Below, in pieces: positions 50,941-59,950 of a DNA stretch of 64,000 nt. The notes under the pieces were generated by a model. It had not been told where the DNA came from and did not search any database. It saw nothing but the letters and a program-made list of their open reading frames with translations. This DNA is from Paenibacillus sp. NAIST15-1 (lineage in GTDB: Bacteria; Bacillota; Bacilli; Paenibacillales; Paenibacillaceae), in assembly GCF_001894745.1 (NCBI RefSeq), contig NZ_BBYF01000008.1:124001-188000 (forward strand). Direction: 5' to 3'. The stretch's first letter is position 1. The number at the start of each line of letters is the position of its first letter. The position numbers and the translations under genes were made by a program.

Positions 50941-52706
50941 GACGGGATGTGATGCTATTCATGAAGGGAAAGACATTGTTGTTTAGTCATGTCCGTGCTC
51001 ATCTGCCGCTCTATGTGACAGCTGTAGGCTGCATGGCGTTAGCCAATATCATTTACTCCTTTTTCCCCACCTTGCTAGGGCGATTCACTGATGAGCTGCA
51101 GATGCGGGGGCTGACGAAGGGGTCCGTGATTCATTACAGCTTATGGCTGCTTGGAGTTGCTATCGGATATGGCTCCTTGTTTGGAATTGGACAATATTTG
51201 AATCATCGCCTAGGACGTAAGTTTGAATTCAACATGAGACAGAAGCTGTTTACTCAATTTACAAGATTAAGTGAGCACTATTATTCGAATCACGGTGTAG
51301 GCAAGCTTCTCAGCTATTTCATGAATGATGTTACCTCGGTTCGAGAAACGATTGCCAACGGCGTGAACCAGACGACGAATGCGACGATCCTGCTCCTGTC
51401 GGTCATCATTATGATGGGGGTAAGTGGCATTCCGCTATATTTGGTATTCGTGTGCGTGCTTCCACTGCTTACGATTCCGCTGTTTGTCATTTATTTCGGA
51501 CCGCGCATTCGCACTCGTTCACGTGCGGTGCAGGATTCCCTTGCGGCGATGACGGAGTCCGCAGAAGAGCAATTCGGTGGCATGAAGGTGACGAAGACAT
51601 TCGCAGTTGAGCATGTGGCAGAAGAACGCTTCGGCGCAACAGTGGATCAGATTTGCAGCAATCAATTAGGGCTTGTGCGGATGACATCTCTCTTCCAAGC
51701 GCTCATTCCGTTCGCTGGCTCACTTTCCCTCGTTATCGCAATAACGTATGGGGGTGTGCTGTCGATGCAGGGACAATTATCCCTTGGAAGCTTCGTTATG
51801 TTAACCCTGTATTTGCGCATGATTATGACACCCCTGCAGCAAATCGGCAATGTCATCAATGTGATGCTCCGCTCACGAGCTTCTCTTGATCGCTTGAACC
51901 GGCTGTTGAATGAAGAGCCGGACATCCGTGAATATGCGGGTGCTCAGCCAATCTCGGCGGACGATGCTGTGATCGAGATCAGGAACCTGACATTTGCCTA
52001 TCCAGAGGAAAGTAGAGAATCATTAGCTGATGTGAATATTCAGATATCAGCAGGCAAGACGCTCGGCATTGTTGGCAAGACGGGCAGCGGCAAGTCGACA
52101 CTAGTGAAGCTGCTGCTTCGCGTCTACGATCCTCCGAAGGGGACAATTCGAATCGGAGGCCAAGACATCTGTGAAGTTACGCTAGAGAGCCTGCGTACCC
52201 AAATTGGGTATGTGCCGCAGGATGGATTCCTATTCAGCACGACTATTCGAGATAATATTGCATTCTATAACCGAAATGCTGCAGACGAAGCGGTTGAGGA
52301 GGCGGCGAAGCAAGCGGACGTATGGGACAATATTATGGGATTTCCCGATCAGTTCTTTACGAAACTGGGAGAGCGCGGCCTTACCTTGTCCGGCGGCCAG
52401 CGTCAACGAACGAGCTTGGCACGGGGAATGATTAAGAACGCGCCCATTCTCATTTTGGATGATAGTGTAAGTGCGGTTGATGTTGTAACAGAGACGACGA
52501 TATTGAACAATCTCCGGGAAGTTCGAAAGGGCAAGACGAACATCATTATCGCACACCGGATAAGCGCTGTATGCCACGCTGATGAAATTATTGTCCTTGA
52601 TCATGGCAGCATTGTGGAACGTGGAACACATGAAGAACTGATCCAATCAGGCGGCTATTATGCCTCGCTCTATACGATTCAAGAGGAGGGGAAGAGAAAT
52701 GCCTGA
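50937..52706 (+). CDS. Heterodimeric ABC multidrug exporter, subunit A (degenerate ATP site; BmrC/YheI-like)
   Basis: A 589-residue half-transporter with six transmembrane helices (about 20-315) and an ABC domain (about 350-580). Walker A is GKTGSGKST and the signature is LSGGQRQRTSLA. Walker B reads ILILDDSVSAVD, with Asp where the catalytic Glu normally stands, the mark of the non-hydrolysing site in heterodimeric exporters. The partner, whose start overlaps its stop by 8 bp, keeps DEATAHLD. The ATG at 50937 overlaps a short upstream frame; no strong ribosome site is seen, and ATG 50961 is an alternative. Confidence 0.89.
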   Translation: MRRDVMLFMKGKTLLFSHVRAHLPLYVTAVGCMALANIIYSFFPTLLGRFTDELQMRGLTKGSVIHYSLWLLGVAIGYGSLFGIGQYLNHRLGRKFEFNMRQKLFTQFTRLSEHYYSNHGVGKLLSYFMNDVTSVRETIANGVNQTTNATILLLSVIIMMGVSGIPLYLVFVCVLPLLTIPLFVIYFGPRIRTRSRAVQDSLAAMTESAEEQFGGMKVTKTFAVEHVAEERFGATVDQICSNQLGLVRMTSLFQALIPFAGSLSLVIAITYGGVLSMQGQLSLGSFVMLTLYLRMIMTPLQQIGNVINVMLRSRASLDRLNRLLNEEPDIREYAGAQPISADDAVIEIRNLTFAYPEESRESLADVNIQISAGKTLGIVGKTGSGKSTLVKLLLRVYDPPKGTIRIGGQDICEVTLESLRTQIGYVPQDGFLFSTTIRDNIAFYNRNAADEAVEEAAKQADVWDNIMGFPDQFFTKLGERGLTLSGGQRQRTSLARGMIKNAPILILDDSVSAVDVVTETTILNNLREVRKGKTNIIIAHRISAVCHADEIIVLDHGSIVERGTHEELIQSGGYYASLYTIQEEGKRNA

Positions 52707-54561
52707 ACCGACAGCGAACGTAAAGGGCAGGAACAATCATCATCCTGCACAGTCCAAGGAGATAGGCTCACGCATGGCAGGGGCTTCTCCCGAAGAGCGC
52801 AGGCAATCGTTTCGCGCTATGTTCGCTTATGCGAAGCCGTATCGCTTGACGTTTCTCGCCATATTTTTATGTACATTCCTTGCAATTGGAGCGGATTTGC
52901 TGCAGCCTTATCTCGTGAAGATCGCGATTGACGATCATGTCTTGGCCGGGAAGCACGGTGTGGGCACATTATTTCTGATTGGCGGCAGCTATTTGCTTCT
53001 CGCGCTGCTTAGCTTGCTGTTCACCTATATTCAGGCGAACCTGCTTCAGAAGGTGGGGCAGGGCATTGTCGGCCAGTTGCGGAAGGATCTGTTCAAACAT
53101 ATATCAAAGCAATCGATGTCATTCTTCGATCGCCATTCGATGGGCAGCCTCGTAACGAATGTGTCCAGTGACACCGAGACGATCAACCAGTTCTTTACTC
53201 AAGTGCTGTTAAGCGTAGTAAGGGACGGCATGTCGCTTCTCTTGATCGTGGTGTTTATGTTTTCGCTCGATGCGAAGCTTGCGATGTTCTGCCTTATCTT
53301 GTTCCCAATTATTTTGGCGATTGCGGTAGCTTTCCGGAAGGCGCTGCGATCTGCTTATCAACGCGCACGGGGTGAGCTGTCAAGGCTTATCGGATTTTTG
53401 GCGGAGAATCTGTCGGGTATGGGCCTCATCCAGGTGTTCCATCAGGAGAAGGAGCAGACAGAGCGCTTCACGGCGCAGAATCGGAAGTATTTGCAAGAGA
53501 ATCTGCGCGAGGTGCGCACGAGCATCATGTTCAACCGCTCGTTCGATGTGCTCGGCAATGTGTCGGTCGCATTCATTGTGTGGCTTGGCGGCATGGCCGT
53601 ATTGGATACGTCATTGGCGTTCGGAGTTCTGTATGCCTTTATCAATTACATTCGGCAGTTTTTCCAGCCGATCAACCATATTACCCAGCAATGGAACACG
53701 CTCCAATCCACAATCGTATCTATGGATCGCTTGTGGCGCATCTTCCGCATTCAACCTGAAGTACAGGATCCGAAACCAGAGCAGGAGCATAATGTAGTTG
53801 CCTCTGAAGTGCAGGGCCAAGTCGACTTCAATCATATTCGCTTTGCTTATGTTGATGATCGCGACGTGCTGCATGATCTGGATTTGCACATTAAGCCAGG
53901 TGAGTTCATAGGTATCGTAGGCACGACGGGAGCTGGCAAGAGCTCACTTGTGAACCTGCTCGCGCGTTTCTATGACGTCAAGCGGGGAAGTATTGAGATT
54001 GATGGGGTTGATATCCGCCGACTGCCGCAGCATACGCTGCATCAGATTGTCGGACTAGTGCAGCAGGATCCATTTCTGTATTCGGGATCCATTCTTGATA
54101 ATGTCCGCTTATTCCAGGATACCGTATCGCGGGAGGAAGTGATCTGGGCCTGCAAGTCGGTTGGGGCGCACGGCCTGATCAAGCGCTTGAAGCATGGCTA
54201 TGATACAAGGCTGTCTGATCGCGGGAGCGGTCTATCGGCGGGAGAACGGCAGCTGATTTCTTTCGCTCGGATTCTCGTGTTCCAGCCCCGCATTCTCATC
54301 TTGGATGAGGCAACGGCACATTTGGATTCTCATACCGAACAGCTCATCCAGCAAGCGCTTGAAGTGGTCTCAGAGGGTAGAACGACGCTCGTGATTGCTC
54401 ACCGTTTATCGACGATTCAGCATGCAGATCGCATTATTGTCATGCGGCATGGCCGCGTTGCAGAGGAAGGGACGAACGAGTCCCTTATTGCACAGAATGG
54501 GTATTATGCAGAGCTGATCCATCATTCGCGTTCGTACCCAAGAACAGCCGAGCAACAATAA
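52699..54561 (+). CDS. Heterodimeric ABC multidrug exporter, subunit B (catalytic; BmrD/YheH-like)
   Basis: A 620-residue half-transporter with a hydrophilic N-terminal extension (about 1-50), six helices (about 55-345) and an ABC domain (about 375-615). Walker A is GTTGAGKSS, Walker B ILILDEATAHLD with the catalytic Glu, and the signature is the non-canonical LSAGERQLISFA. This pattern complements the degenerate partner upstream and is typical of BmrCD/LmrCD-type drug exporters. The ATG at 52699 follows GAGGAGGGGAAGAGAA and overlaps the partner's stop. The substrate is unknown. Confidence 0.91.
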   Translation: MPEPTANVKGRNNHHPAQSKEIGSRMAGASPEERRQSFRAMFAYAKPYRLTFLAIFLCTFLAIGADLLQPYLVKIAIDDHVLAGKHGVGTLFLIGGSYLLLALLSLLFTYIQANLLQKVGQGIVGQLRKDLFKHISKQSMSFFDRHSMGSLVTNVSSDTETINQFFTQVLLSVVRDGMSLLLIVVFMFSLDAKLAMFCLILFPIILAIAVAFRKALRSAYQRARGELSRLIGFLAENLSGMGLIQVFHQEKEQTERFTAQNRKYLQENLREVRTSIMFNRSFDVLGNVSVAFIVWLGGMAVLDTSLAFGVLYAFINYIRQFFQPINHITQQWNTLQSTIVSMDRLWRIFRIQPEVQDPKPEQEHNVVASEVQGQVDFNHIRFAYVDDRDVLHDLDLHIKPGEFIGIVGTTGAGKSSLVNLLARFYDVKRGSIEIDGVDIRRLPQHTLHQIVGLVQQDPFLYSGSILDNVRLFQDTVSREEVIWACKSVGAHGLIKRLKHGYDTRLSDRGSGLSAGERQLISFARILVFQPRILILDEATAHLDSHTEQLIQQALEVVSEGRTTLVIAHRLSTIQHADRIIVMRHGRVAEEGTNESLIAQNGYYAELIHHSRSYPRTAEQQ

Positions 54562-54842
54562 TCTGCTTAATACGATGCATCTTATCTCCTAATAGCAGTT
54601 CAGAGCTAGAATGGGAGGTAAGGTGTATTTTCATTTCAGCTTAGCTACTAGTTCTAGCACCCGTGACTTTATTCTAATTCCCGCCAAAGAAGCAGCACAG
54701 GATGGCTTCTATCACCAAGTTTCAGTTCTCTCGCGATATCCAGCATCAGTATTATCCTCTCATTCACTATTTAATCCTTGGCCGCATATCATGTGCCGGT
54801 ACCCACGATTATTCTGTTATTTTATCTAAATTTAGTATTAGA
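54562..54842. other. Intergenic stretch before the catalase control region
   Basis: No supported gene is seen; a 72-codon frame at 54611 lacks recognisable sequence. The right end becomes AT-rich and passes into the PerR-like boxes of katA. Confidence 0.45.
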
Positions 54843-54857
54843 TTATAATTATTATTG
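54843..54857. promoter_or_regulatory. PerR-like box upstream of catalase
   Basis: TTATAATTATTATTG matches the PerR consensus TTATAATNATTATAA at 13 of 15 positions. It lies 94 bp before the catalase start. Peroxide-dependent derepression of katA by PerR is established in Bacillus. Confidence 0.6.
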
Positions 54858-54898
54858 ATAAATGCATCTCGGTGTGCTAAATTAATAACACGCTTAAT

Positions 54899-54914
54899 AA
54901 TAATAATTATTATT
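54899..54914. promoter_or_regulatory. Second PerR/Fur-like palindrome upstream of catalase
   Basis: AATAATAATTATTATT is a perfect 16-bp palindrome of PerR-like composition, 37 bp before the catalase start codon and overlapping the likely promoter or early transcript. Confidence 0.5.
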
Positions 54915-54950
54915 TAAAACATAAAATAAAAACATGCGGAGGCGATATTA

Positions 54951-56420
54951 TTGAGTAACCCGACGAAACTGACAACAAATCAAGGCGCCCCAGTAGCTGA
55001 TAATCAAAACTCGAAAACAGCTGGACAGCACGGTCCAGTGTTGTTGGAGGATTACCATCTCATTGAGAAGCTTGCGCATTTCGATCGAGAACGTATTCCT
55101 GAGCGTGTCGTCCATGCTCGCGGTGCAGGGGCGTTCGGTGTGTTTCGTCCGTATCAAAGCATGTCTAAATATACAAAGGCAGCCTTCTTGCAGGATCCTT
55201 CCATTGAGACGAAGGTATTCGTGCGTTTCTCTACGGTCATCCATGGAGGGACATCTCCTGAGACGCTTCGCGATCCACGCGGATTCGCTGTGAAGTTCTA
55301 TACAACCGAAGGCAATTATGACTTAGTAGGCAATAACCTGCCTGTGTTCTTTATTCGGGATGCGATTAAGTTCCCGGATATGGTGCACTCCCTGAAGCCG
55401 GCTCCACATACGAATATCCAAACACCAGATCATTACTGGGACTTCATGTCGCTGTCTCCTGAATCGACCAATATGTTGACATGGTTATTCTCAGACCTGG
55501 GTATCCCGGCGAATTATCGAGAAATGGACGGATTTAGCGTACACGCCTTCAAATGGGTGAATGAGGAAGGCAAGGTTGTCTATGTGAAATATACATGGAA
55601 ATCACTTCAAGGTGTACGTAGCCTGACTGCAGAAGAAGCGGAGCAAATTCAAGCGAAGGATTTCAACCACGCTACTCGTGATCTGTATGATTCGATCGAA
55701 GCAGAAGACTTCCCTGAATGGGACTTGTATGTGCAAATGATTGAACCATCGCAAGGGGATGATTTTGATTTCGATCCGCTTGATCCTACGAAGGTATGGC
55801 CGGAAGAGCTCGTGCCGATGATGAAGGTAGGGCGGATGACATTGAACGAGAACCCAGCGAACTTCTTTGCAAGTGTAGAACAGTCTGCCTTCTCGCCAAG
55901 CGTACTGGTACCTGGCATCGAGCCATCGGAAGATAAGCTGCTGCAAGGCCGCTTGTTCTCTTATCCGGATACACAGCGCCACCGTCTAGGGACAAACTAT
56001 TTGCAAATACCAGTCAATTGCCCGTTTGCCCAAGTTCGGAACCATCAGCGCGATGGAGCCATGAATGTGAATCAGGATCCGTCTCCAATTAACTATGAAC
56101 CGAACAGCCATCCCGGCGCATATGTTGAAGCTGGAGGGCAATACGCAGAGAGCGAAATGCTCCTCGACGGCACGACGATGCGGCGTACGATTAGCAAGAC
56201 GAATGACTTCGGGCAGGCTGGCGATAAGTATCGCAGCTTAACCCCAGAGGAGCAATCGCGATTGATTGCGAACTTGGTGAACGACCTCAAGCAGGTTAGA
56301 CCTGAGGTTCAAATGCGCGCATTGTGCAACTTCTTCCGTGCCGATGCGGGCTATGGTGCCCGAATTGCGGCTGGCCTTGGGATTGACGTAAGTGCGCACA
56401 CACAGCATATGAACTCATAA
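54951..56420 (+). CDS. katA: Vegetative haem catalase
   Basis: A 489-residue clade 3-type monofunctional catalase, 2 H2O2 to O2 and water. The distal His55 is in RVVHARGAGAFGVF, the distal Asn region reads YDLVGNNLPVFFIRD, and the proximal haem ligand is Tyr338 in RLFSYPDTQRHRLG. The start is a TTG at 54951, nine bases after GCGGAGG. Two PerR-like palindromes precede it, and a truncated Fur-family DNA-binding protein follows, so peroxide control is likely. Confidence 0.95.
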   Translation: MSNPTKLTTNQGAPVADNQNSKTAGQHGPVLLEDYHLIEKLAHFDRERIPERVVHARGAGAFGVFRPYQSMSKYTKAAFLQDPSIETKVFVRFSTVIHGGTSPETLRDPRGFAVKFYTTEGNYDLVGNNLPVFFIRDAIKFPDMVHSLKPAPHTNIQTPDHYWDFMSLSPESTNMLTWLFSDLGIPANYREMDGFSVHAFKWVNEEGKVVYVKYTWKSLQGVRSLTAEEAEQIQAKDFNHATRDLYDSIEAEDFPEWDLYVQMIEPSQGDDFDFDPLDPTKVWPEELVPMMKVGRMTLNENPANFFASVEQSAFSPSVLVPGIEPSEDKLLQGRLFSYPDTQRHRLGTNYLQIPVNCPFAQVRNHQRDGAMNVNQDPSPINYEPNSHPGAYVEAGGQYAESEMLLDGTTMRRTISKTNDFGQAGDKYRSLTPEEQSRLIANLVNDLKQVRPEVQMRALCNFFRADAGYGARIAAGLGIDVSAHTQHMNS

Positions 56421-56470
56421 CATGCTCTTAAGTAACGACGAAGACAACGATAAGAAAGGTAGGGACCCCC

Positions 56471-56743
56471 ATGAATCGCAATTCGATGATCTCATTCGTA
56501 CAATCTGACAGTAAGCGAGAACCCGTACATTTAACACAGCAGAGAGAAGCGGTCTTATCGTTCGTTAATCAAGCCAAGTCCCCCGCAACCGCGATTGAAA
56601 TTTATATTGGAATGCGTGCGACCACGAAGCGCATTTCACTCTCTACGGTATATTGCAGCTTGAAATATTTTGTTAAGAACGGTATCGTGCGTGAACTGAA
56701 TGAAGATCACACCTCGAAGCGGTATGAATGCATTGCCAAATAA
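56471..56743 (+). CDS. Truncated Fur/PerR-family protein (winged-helix domain only)
   Basis: A 90-residue protein that matches only the N-terminal DNA-binding half of Fur/PerR regulators: HLTQQREAVLSFVNQAKSP, then RISLSTVYCSLKYFVKNGIV and KRYECIAK at the end. The C-terminal dimerisation and metal-binding domain, with its His and Cys ligands, is absent and no remnant follows the stop. The ATG at 56471 follows GAAAGGTAGGGA, 50 bp after katA. It might compete with PerR or Fur for operators, or be a relic. A strong terminator follows. Confidence 0.8.
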   Translation: MNRNSMISFVQSDSKREPVHLTQQREAVLSFVNQAKSPATAIEIYIGMRATTKRISLSTVYCSLKYFVKNGIVRELNEDHTSKRYECIAK

Positions 56744-56783
56744 GTACTTGAATCCTTGATGGATTTTATCATTTACATGAGGA

Positions 56784-56827
56784 AGGATAGAGGCTCAGAT
56801 TTATATCTGAGTCCCTATCCTTTTTTT
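56784..56827 (+). terminator. Intrinsic terminator after the katA/Fur-like unit
   Basis: GGATAG-A-GGCTCAGAT pairs with ATCTGAG-T-CCCTATCC around a short TTAT loop, followed by seven T. Confidence 0.92.
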
Positions 56828-57012
56828 GCGTGACCATACCCTGATGTATTCCTTGGCTGCTCCCAATTAGATTGCAAAAAGAGGCTCTCATTTTTTGGAT
56901 CTGGGGCATCTGATGATAGCGCTCGAAGACCGGCGATATGGTATATTAAGGGGAGAAATGCGTTTCGCTTGGGTGGCACATGGTCAATGATTAGAAGGAG
57001 AAATGGGTATTG

Positions 57013-57687
57013 ATGCTTAATCCAGAGCAGCTTCAGTCGCTAATAGAGCAGATTGAGCTTGTTCTGCTGCCTGCAGCAGACATTCGCAGTCTGAATGGGG
57101 ACGATCCCGTTCAAGTGTCCAATACACCGGTGGATTGGGAGGTTATTGGCGCAGGGAATTATGCGGTCGTCTTCAGCCATAAGCAATATGCCTCTGTTGC
57201 CGTAAAAGTGTATGCAGCAGGTAGGAAGGGTTTGGACGACGAAGCGGAAGTATATCGACGTCTTGGCAAGCATCCTGCCTATTCGGAATGTTATTACGTC
57301 GGGCAAGGATATTTGATATTGAAGCGGCTACCTGAGGTAACGCTGTATCACTGCCTCCGGCACGGGATATCGATACCACAATCGGTATTGGATGATATTG
57401 ATGAAGCGCTGGAGTATGCATCCGCACGAGGGTTGACCCCAAGAGATATTCATGGGAAAAATGTCACCAATGATTGTGGCAAAGGGTATGTCGTGGATGT
57501 ATCCGATTTTCTGATCCCGCAGCCTGACCGCATGTGGGGAGACTTCAAGCAGGCATATCGGTTGTTGTACAAACCGCTAGGCTTGAAGTGGGGAGTGCCG
57601 GTTCCGGAGTGGCTGCTTGAGCTGCTTCGCAAAAGCTACCAGATGTACCGTAGACGCGCGGCTGCGACGGGCTGCGATAAGAACTGA
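57013..57687 (+). CDS. Protein-kinase-like (RIO/lipopolysaccharide-kinase-like fold) protein
   Basis: A 224-residue protein with a reduced protein-kinase fold. The glycine-rich loop is VIGAGNYAVVFS, a Lys in VAVKVYAAG can anchor ATP, the catalytic loop reads LTPRDIHGKNVTND and the metal-binding motif is VVDVSDF (in place of DFG). Small kinases of this type in Firmicutes often phosphorylate small molecules or proteins of unknown identity. AAGGAG lies 9 bp before a TTG at 57010 and 12 bp before the ATG at 57013; either may be used. No partner gene is evident. Confidence 0.78.
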   Translation: MLNPEQLQSLIEQIELVLLPAADIRSLNGDDPVQVSNTPVDWEVIGAGNYAVVFSHKQYASVAVKVYAAGRKGLDDEAEVYRRLGKHPAYSECYYVGQGYLILKRLPEVTLYHCLRHGISIPQSVLDDIDEALEYASARGLTPRDIHGKNVTNDCGKGYVVDVSDFLIPQPDRMWGDFKQAYRLLYKPLGLKWGVPVPEWLLELLRKSYQMYRRRAAATGCDKN

Positions 57688-57847
57688 CTAAGCGAGTGGG
57701 AAGGAAAATACATGGGAAGTAGAAGGTCATTAGTACTAGGAATTCATATTTAGCAATGTCCATACACGGTGTCAGGTAGGGCTGGCATGCCTCAGTATGG
57801 TGCAATATAAATGTAGTCATTATTGCCGCGAAGGGAACGATAAGATC

Positions 57848-59035
57848 ATGTCAACCGAGAGACAAGGCCTGTCTTCAGACAAGAAGTGGGACAAGCAAAC
57901 AGTAGTCGTGCATGATTGTCACGATGAACGGCATTTCGGAGCAGTTACAATGCCGATGTATCAGAACAGTCTGTTTACCTTTTCATGCCATAAGGAATTT
58001 TATGAGGCATTGGATTCTCCGCTAGAGCACCATCTCTACTCGCGCGGCAACAATCCGAGCGTCAATGAATTAGAGCGTCGGTTGGCTCTGCTGGAGCGAG
58101 GGGAAGCAGCACGCTGCTTCGCTTCAGGAATGGCGGCGATCTCTGCGGCCATTATGTCAGCGGTGAAGGCCGGTGATCACGTCATCTGTGTGGATCATGT
58201 CTATGGGCCGACTCGTGAAATGCTTGGCAATTACCTGCACCGCTTCGGGATTGAGACGACATTCGTGAATGGGGAATCGATTGAGAGTATAGAAGCCGCT
58301 GTTCGGCCGAATACTTCGATGTTATATCTCGAGAGCCCGACAAGCATGACGATTCGACTTCAGGATCTGCGTGCATGTGCAGAGCTCGCCAAGCGAATCG
58401 GAGCGACAACGATCATTGATAATACGTGGGCGACTCCGATATTCCAGAATCCGCTGGAACTCGGTATTGACTTGGTGGTTCATTCCTTGACGAAATATAT
58501 TGGCGGACATAGTGATATTATGGCTGGGGTTATTATCGGTTCACATGAACGGCTGCAAGAAATCGGACGCCAAGAATTTCTGTTATACGGCGGAATCATG
58601 ACGCCGCAGACAGCATGTCTTGCGATGCGCGGACTGCGCACGCTCCCACTGCGTATGGAGCGGCTGCAGCAGAATGGTCTTGCTGTGGCTGCGTATTTGG
58701 ATGAGCTTCCGTACATTGCACGAGTAAATCATCCCGGACTGACTACTTATCCGCAGCATGAGTTGGCGAAGCAGCAAATGAGTGGGTACGGGAGCTTGTT
58801 CTCCTTCGAGATGGCGCTTCCGCTTGAGCAGGTGCTGACATGGGCAGATCGGCTGCAAATGTTCCGAATCGGGGTCAGCTGGGGTGGCTATGAGAGCTTA
58901 GTGCAAGTTGTTCGTCCACTAGCAGGGCAAGAGGGAGAAGAGCTTGTCCTCGTACGGCTGTACGCAGGACTTGAGGATCCTGAACTGCTCATTCAGGATA
59001 TGCGCCGCTCCTTCGAACAATTGGGACTATCGTAG
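57848..59035 (+). CDS. Cystathionine beta-lyase/gamma-synthase-type PLP enzyme
   Basis: A 395-residue pyridoxal-phosphate enzyme of the Cys/Met metabolism family. The internal-aldimine Lys216 is in HSLTKYIGGHSDIMAG; YSRGNNPSVNELERRLALLE and FASGMAAISAA are typical of the fold-type I core. Members include cystathionine beta-lyase, gamma-synthase and methionine gamma-lyase, which I cannot separate by eye. The ATG at 57848 follows GAAGGGAACG. It stands alone with a bidirectional terminator after it. Confidence 0.88.
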   Translation: MSTERQGLSSDKKWDKQTVVVHDCHDERHFGAVTMPMYQNSLFTFSCHKEFYEALDSPLEHHLYSRGNNPSVNELERRLALLERGEAARCFASGMAAISAAIMSAVKAGDHVICVDHVYGPTREMLGNYLHRFGIETTFVNGESIESIEAAVRPNTSMLYLESPTSMTIRLQDLRACAELAKRIGATTIIDNTWATPIFQNPLELGIDLVVHSLTKYIGGHSDIMAGVIIGSHERLQEIGRQEFLLYGGIMTPQTACLAMRGLRTLPLRMERLQQNGLAVAAYLDELPYIARVNHPGLTTYPQHELAKQQMSGYGSLFSFEMALPLEQVLTWADRLQMFRIGVSWGGYESLVQVVRPLAGQEGEELVLVRLYAGLEDPELLIQDMRRSFEQLGLS

Positions 59036-59060
59036 AATTAGAGGTATATAGGATGAACAC

Positions 59061-59100
59061 AAAAGAACTGGCTGCGCAGATAGACGCGTCCAGTTCTTTT
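59061..59100. terminator. Bidirectional intrinsic terminator between convergent genes
   Basis: AAAAGAACTGG (59061-59071) and CCAGTTCTTTT (59090-59100) form a perfect 11-bp stem with A and T tracts, serving both the PLP enzyme and the convergent hypothetical gene. Confidence 0.88.
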
Positions 59101-59113
59101 TGCGTTGCAGCCA

Positions 59114-59551
59114 TCATTTTTCGATACAGAGGGTAATGTTGAACTCGCTCTCTTCATCTTCGATGTAGGCTGCAATCTTGCGCAGCAAGGCAGCAGCCTG
59201 TGATCCTGAAGCTGCTAAGTCATACTTGAACTTCATCTCTTCTTGGGATAGTACAACTTGGTGAGAAGCCGGAGAGAAGCTGCCCGTTTCATCTCGGAGC
59301 GTATAGCTTGCGTTTGCAAGCAGCGACTCGTTGGATGATCGAGGCATAATCGGATTGAATACACTTTTTTTCCCGCATAGATCCTCATAAATTTGTAGCT
59401 TCTTCAACCAATTGTAATACATCGAAGAGCTCTTGAACCCGAAGCCTTCTGCCATTTCATGAATACGATTGCTTAGACGCAGCTTCTTTATGGTATCAAT
59501 TTGTTCGTCTCTCTCAAGGGACTCAATATCCTGAAGAGAAGGGAAATTCAT
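59114..59551 (-). CDS. Hypothetical protein, 145 residues
   Basis: I do not recognise this protein. It has no signal peptide or membrane segment. The N-terminal half is helical and acidic-basic mixed (SLERDEQIDTIKKLRLSNRI, MAEGFGFKSSSMYYNWLKKL), which could form a helix-turn-helix. The C-terminal half is rich in Ser and Ala. The ATG at 59551 follows AAGGAGCTGATTGT. It shares a terminator with the convergent PLP enzyme and has a 400-bp upstream gap. Confidence 0.7.
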   Translation of the reverse strand: MNFPSLQDIESLERDEQIDTIKKLRLSNRIHEMAEGFGFKSSSMYYNWLKKLQIYEDLCGKKSVFNPIMPRSSNESLLANASYTLRDETGSFSPASHQVVLSQEEMKFKYDLAASGSQAAALLRKIAAYIEDEESEFNITLCIEK

Positions 59552-59897
59552 ACAATCAGCTCCTTAGTGTGATGAAAATCTCTTGGATTGATTTGGATAG
59601 ATTATAATCTGTCAGGATCAGAAATACAATGTGTCAATTGTGTTACGAGGAGCAATTGGTTACATGAGAAATGTACGAGATGAAGCAGAATGTTTTAATA
59701 ATTGTTGAAATTACTCTTCAACATGGCTCTTTTCGATCTGCGTAAGCACATCCCTATGAGATTCATGTGGAATGATAATTCTATTATTATATCATAAATT
59801 GAAATAAAATTTCAAAAGCGTATAATAAGATATAGAGGTCAAAAATGACATGTTCTCTCAACAAATAGGGCTTAATGGATTCAGCAGCAATTATTTA
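59552..59897. other. Intergenic stretch without a supported gene
   Basis: AT-rich divergent gap with a small GTTGAA/TTCAAC hairpin near 59705. It holds the promoters for the hypothetical gene and anmK; nothing else is evident. Confidence 0.5.
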
Positions 59898-59911
59898 TGA
59901 AGGCGTTTACA
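59898..59911 (+). promoter_or_regulatory. Candidate catabolite-responsive element (cre) upstream of anmK
   Basis: TGAAGGCGTTTACA matches the CcpA-binding consensus TGWAANCGNTNWCA at 13 of 14 positions (G at position 5). It lies 40 bp before the anmK start, so carbon-catabolite control of muropeptide recycling is plausible. Confidence 0.55.
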
Positions 59912-59950
59912 TATCGTGTAGTGAATTGGAGTTTCTAAGGAGGAGAAAGG

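Noticed and set aside
54611..54829. 72-codon frame upstream of katA
   Set aside because: Composition is not protein-like, no family resemblance, and it runs into the AT-rich control region.
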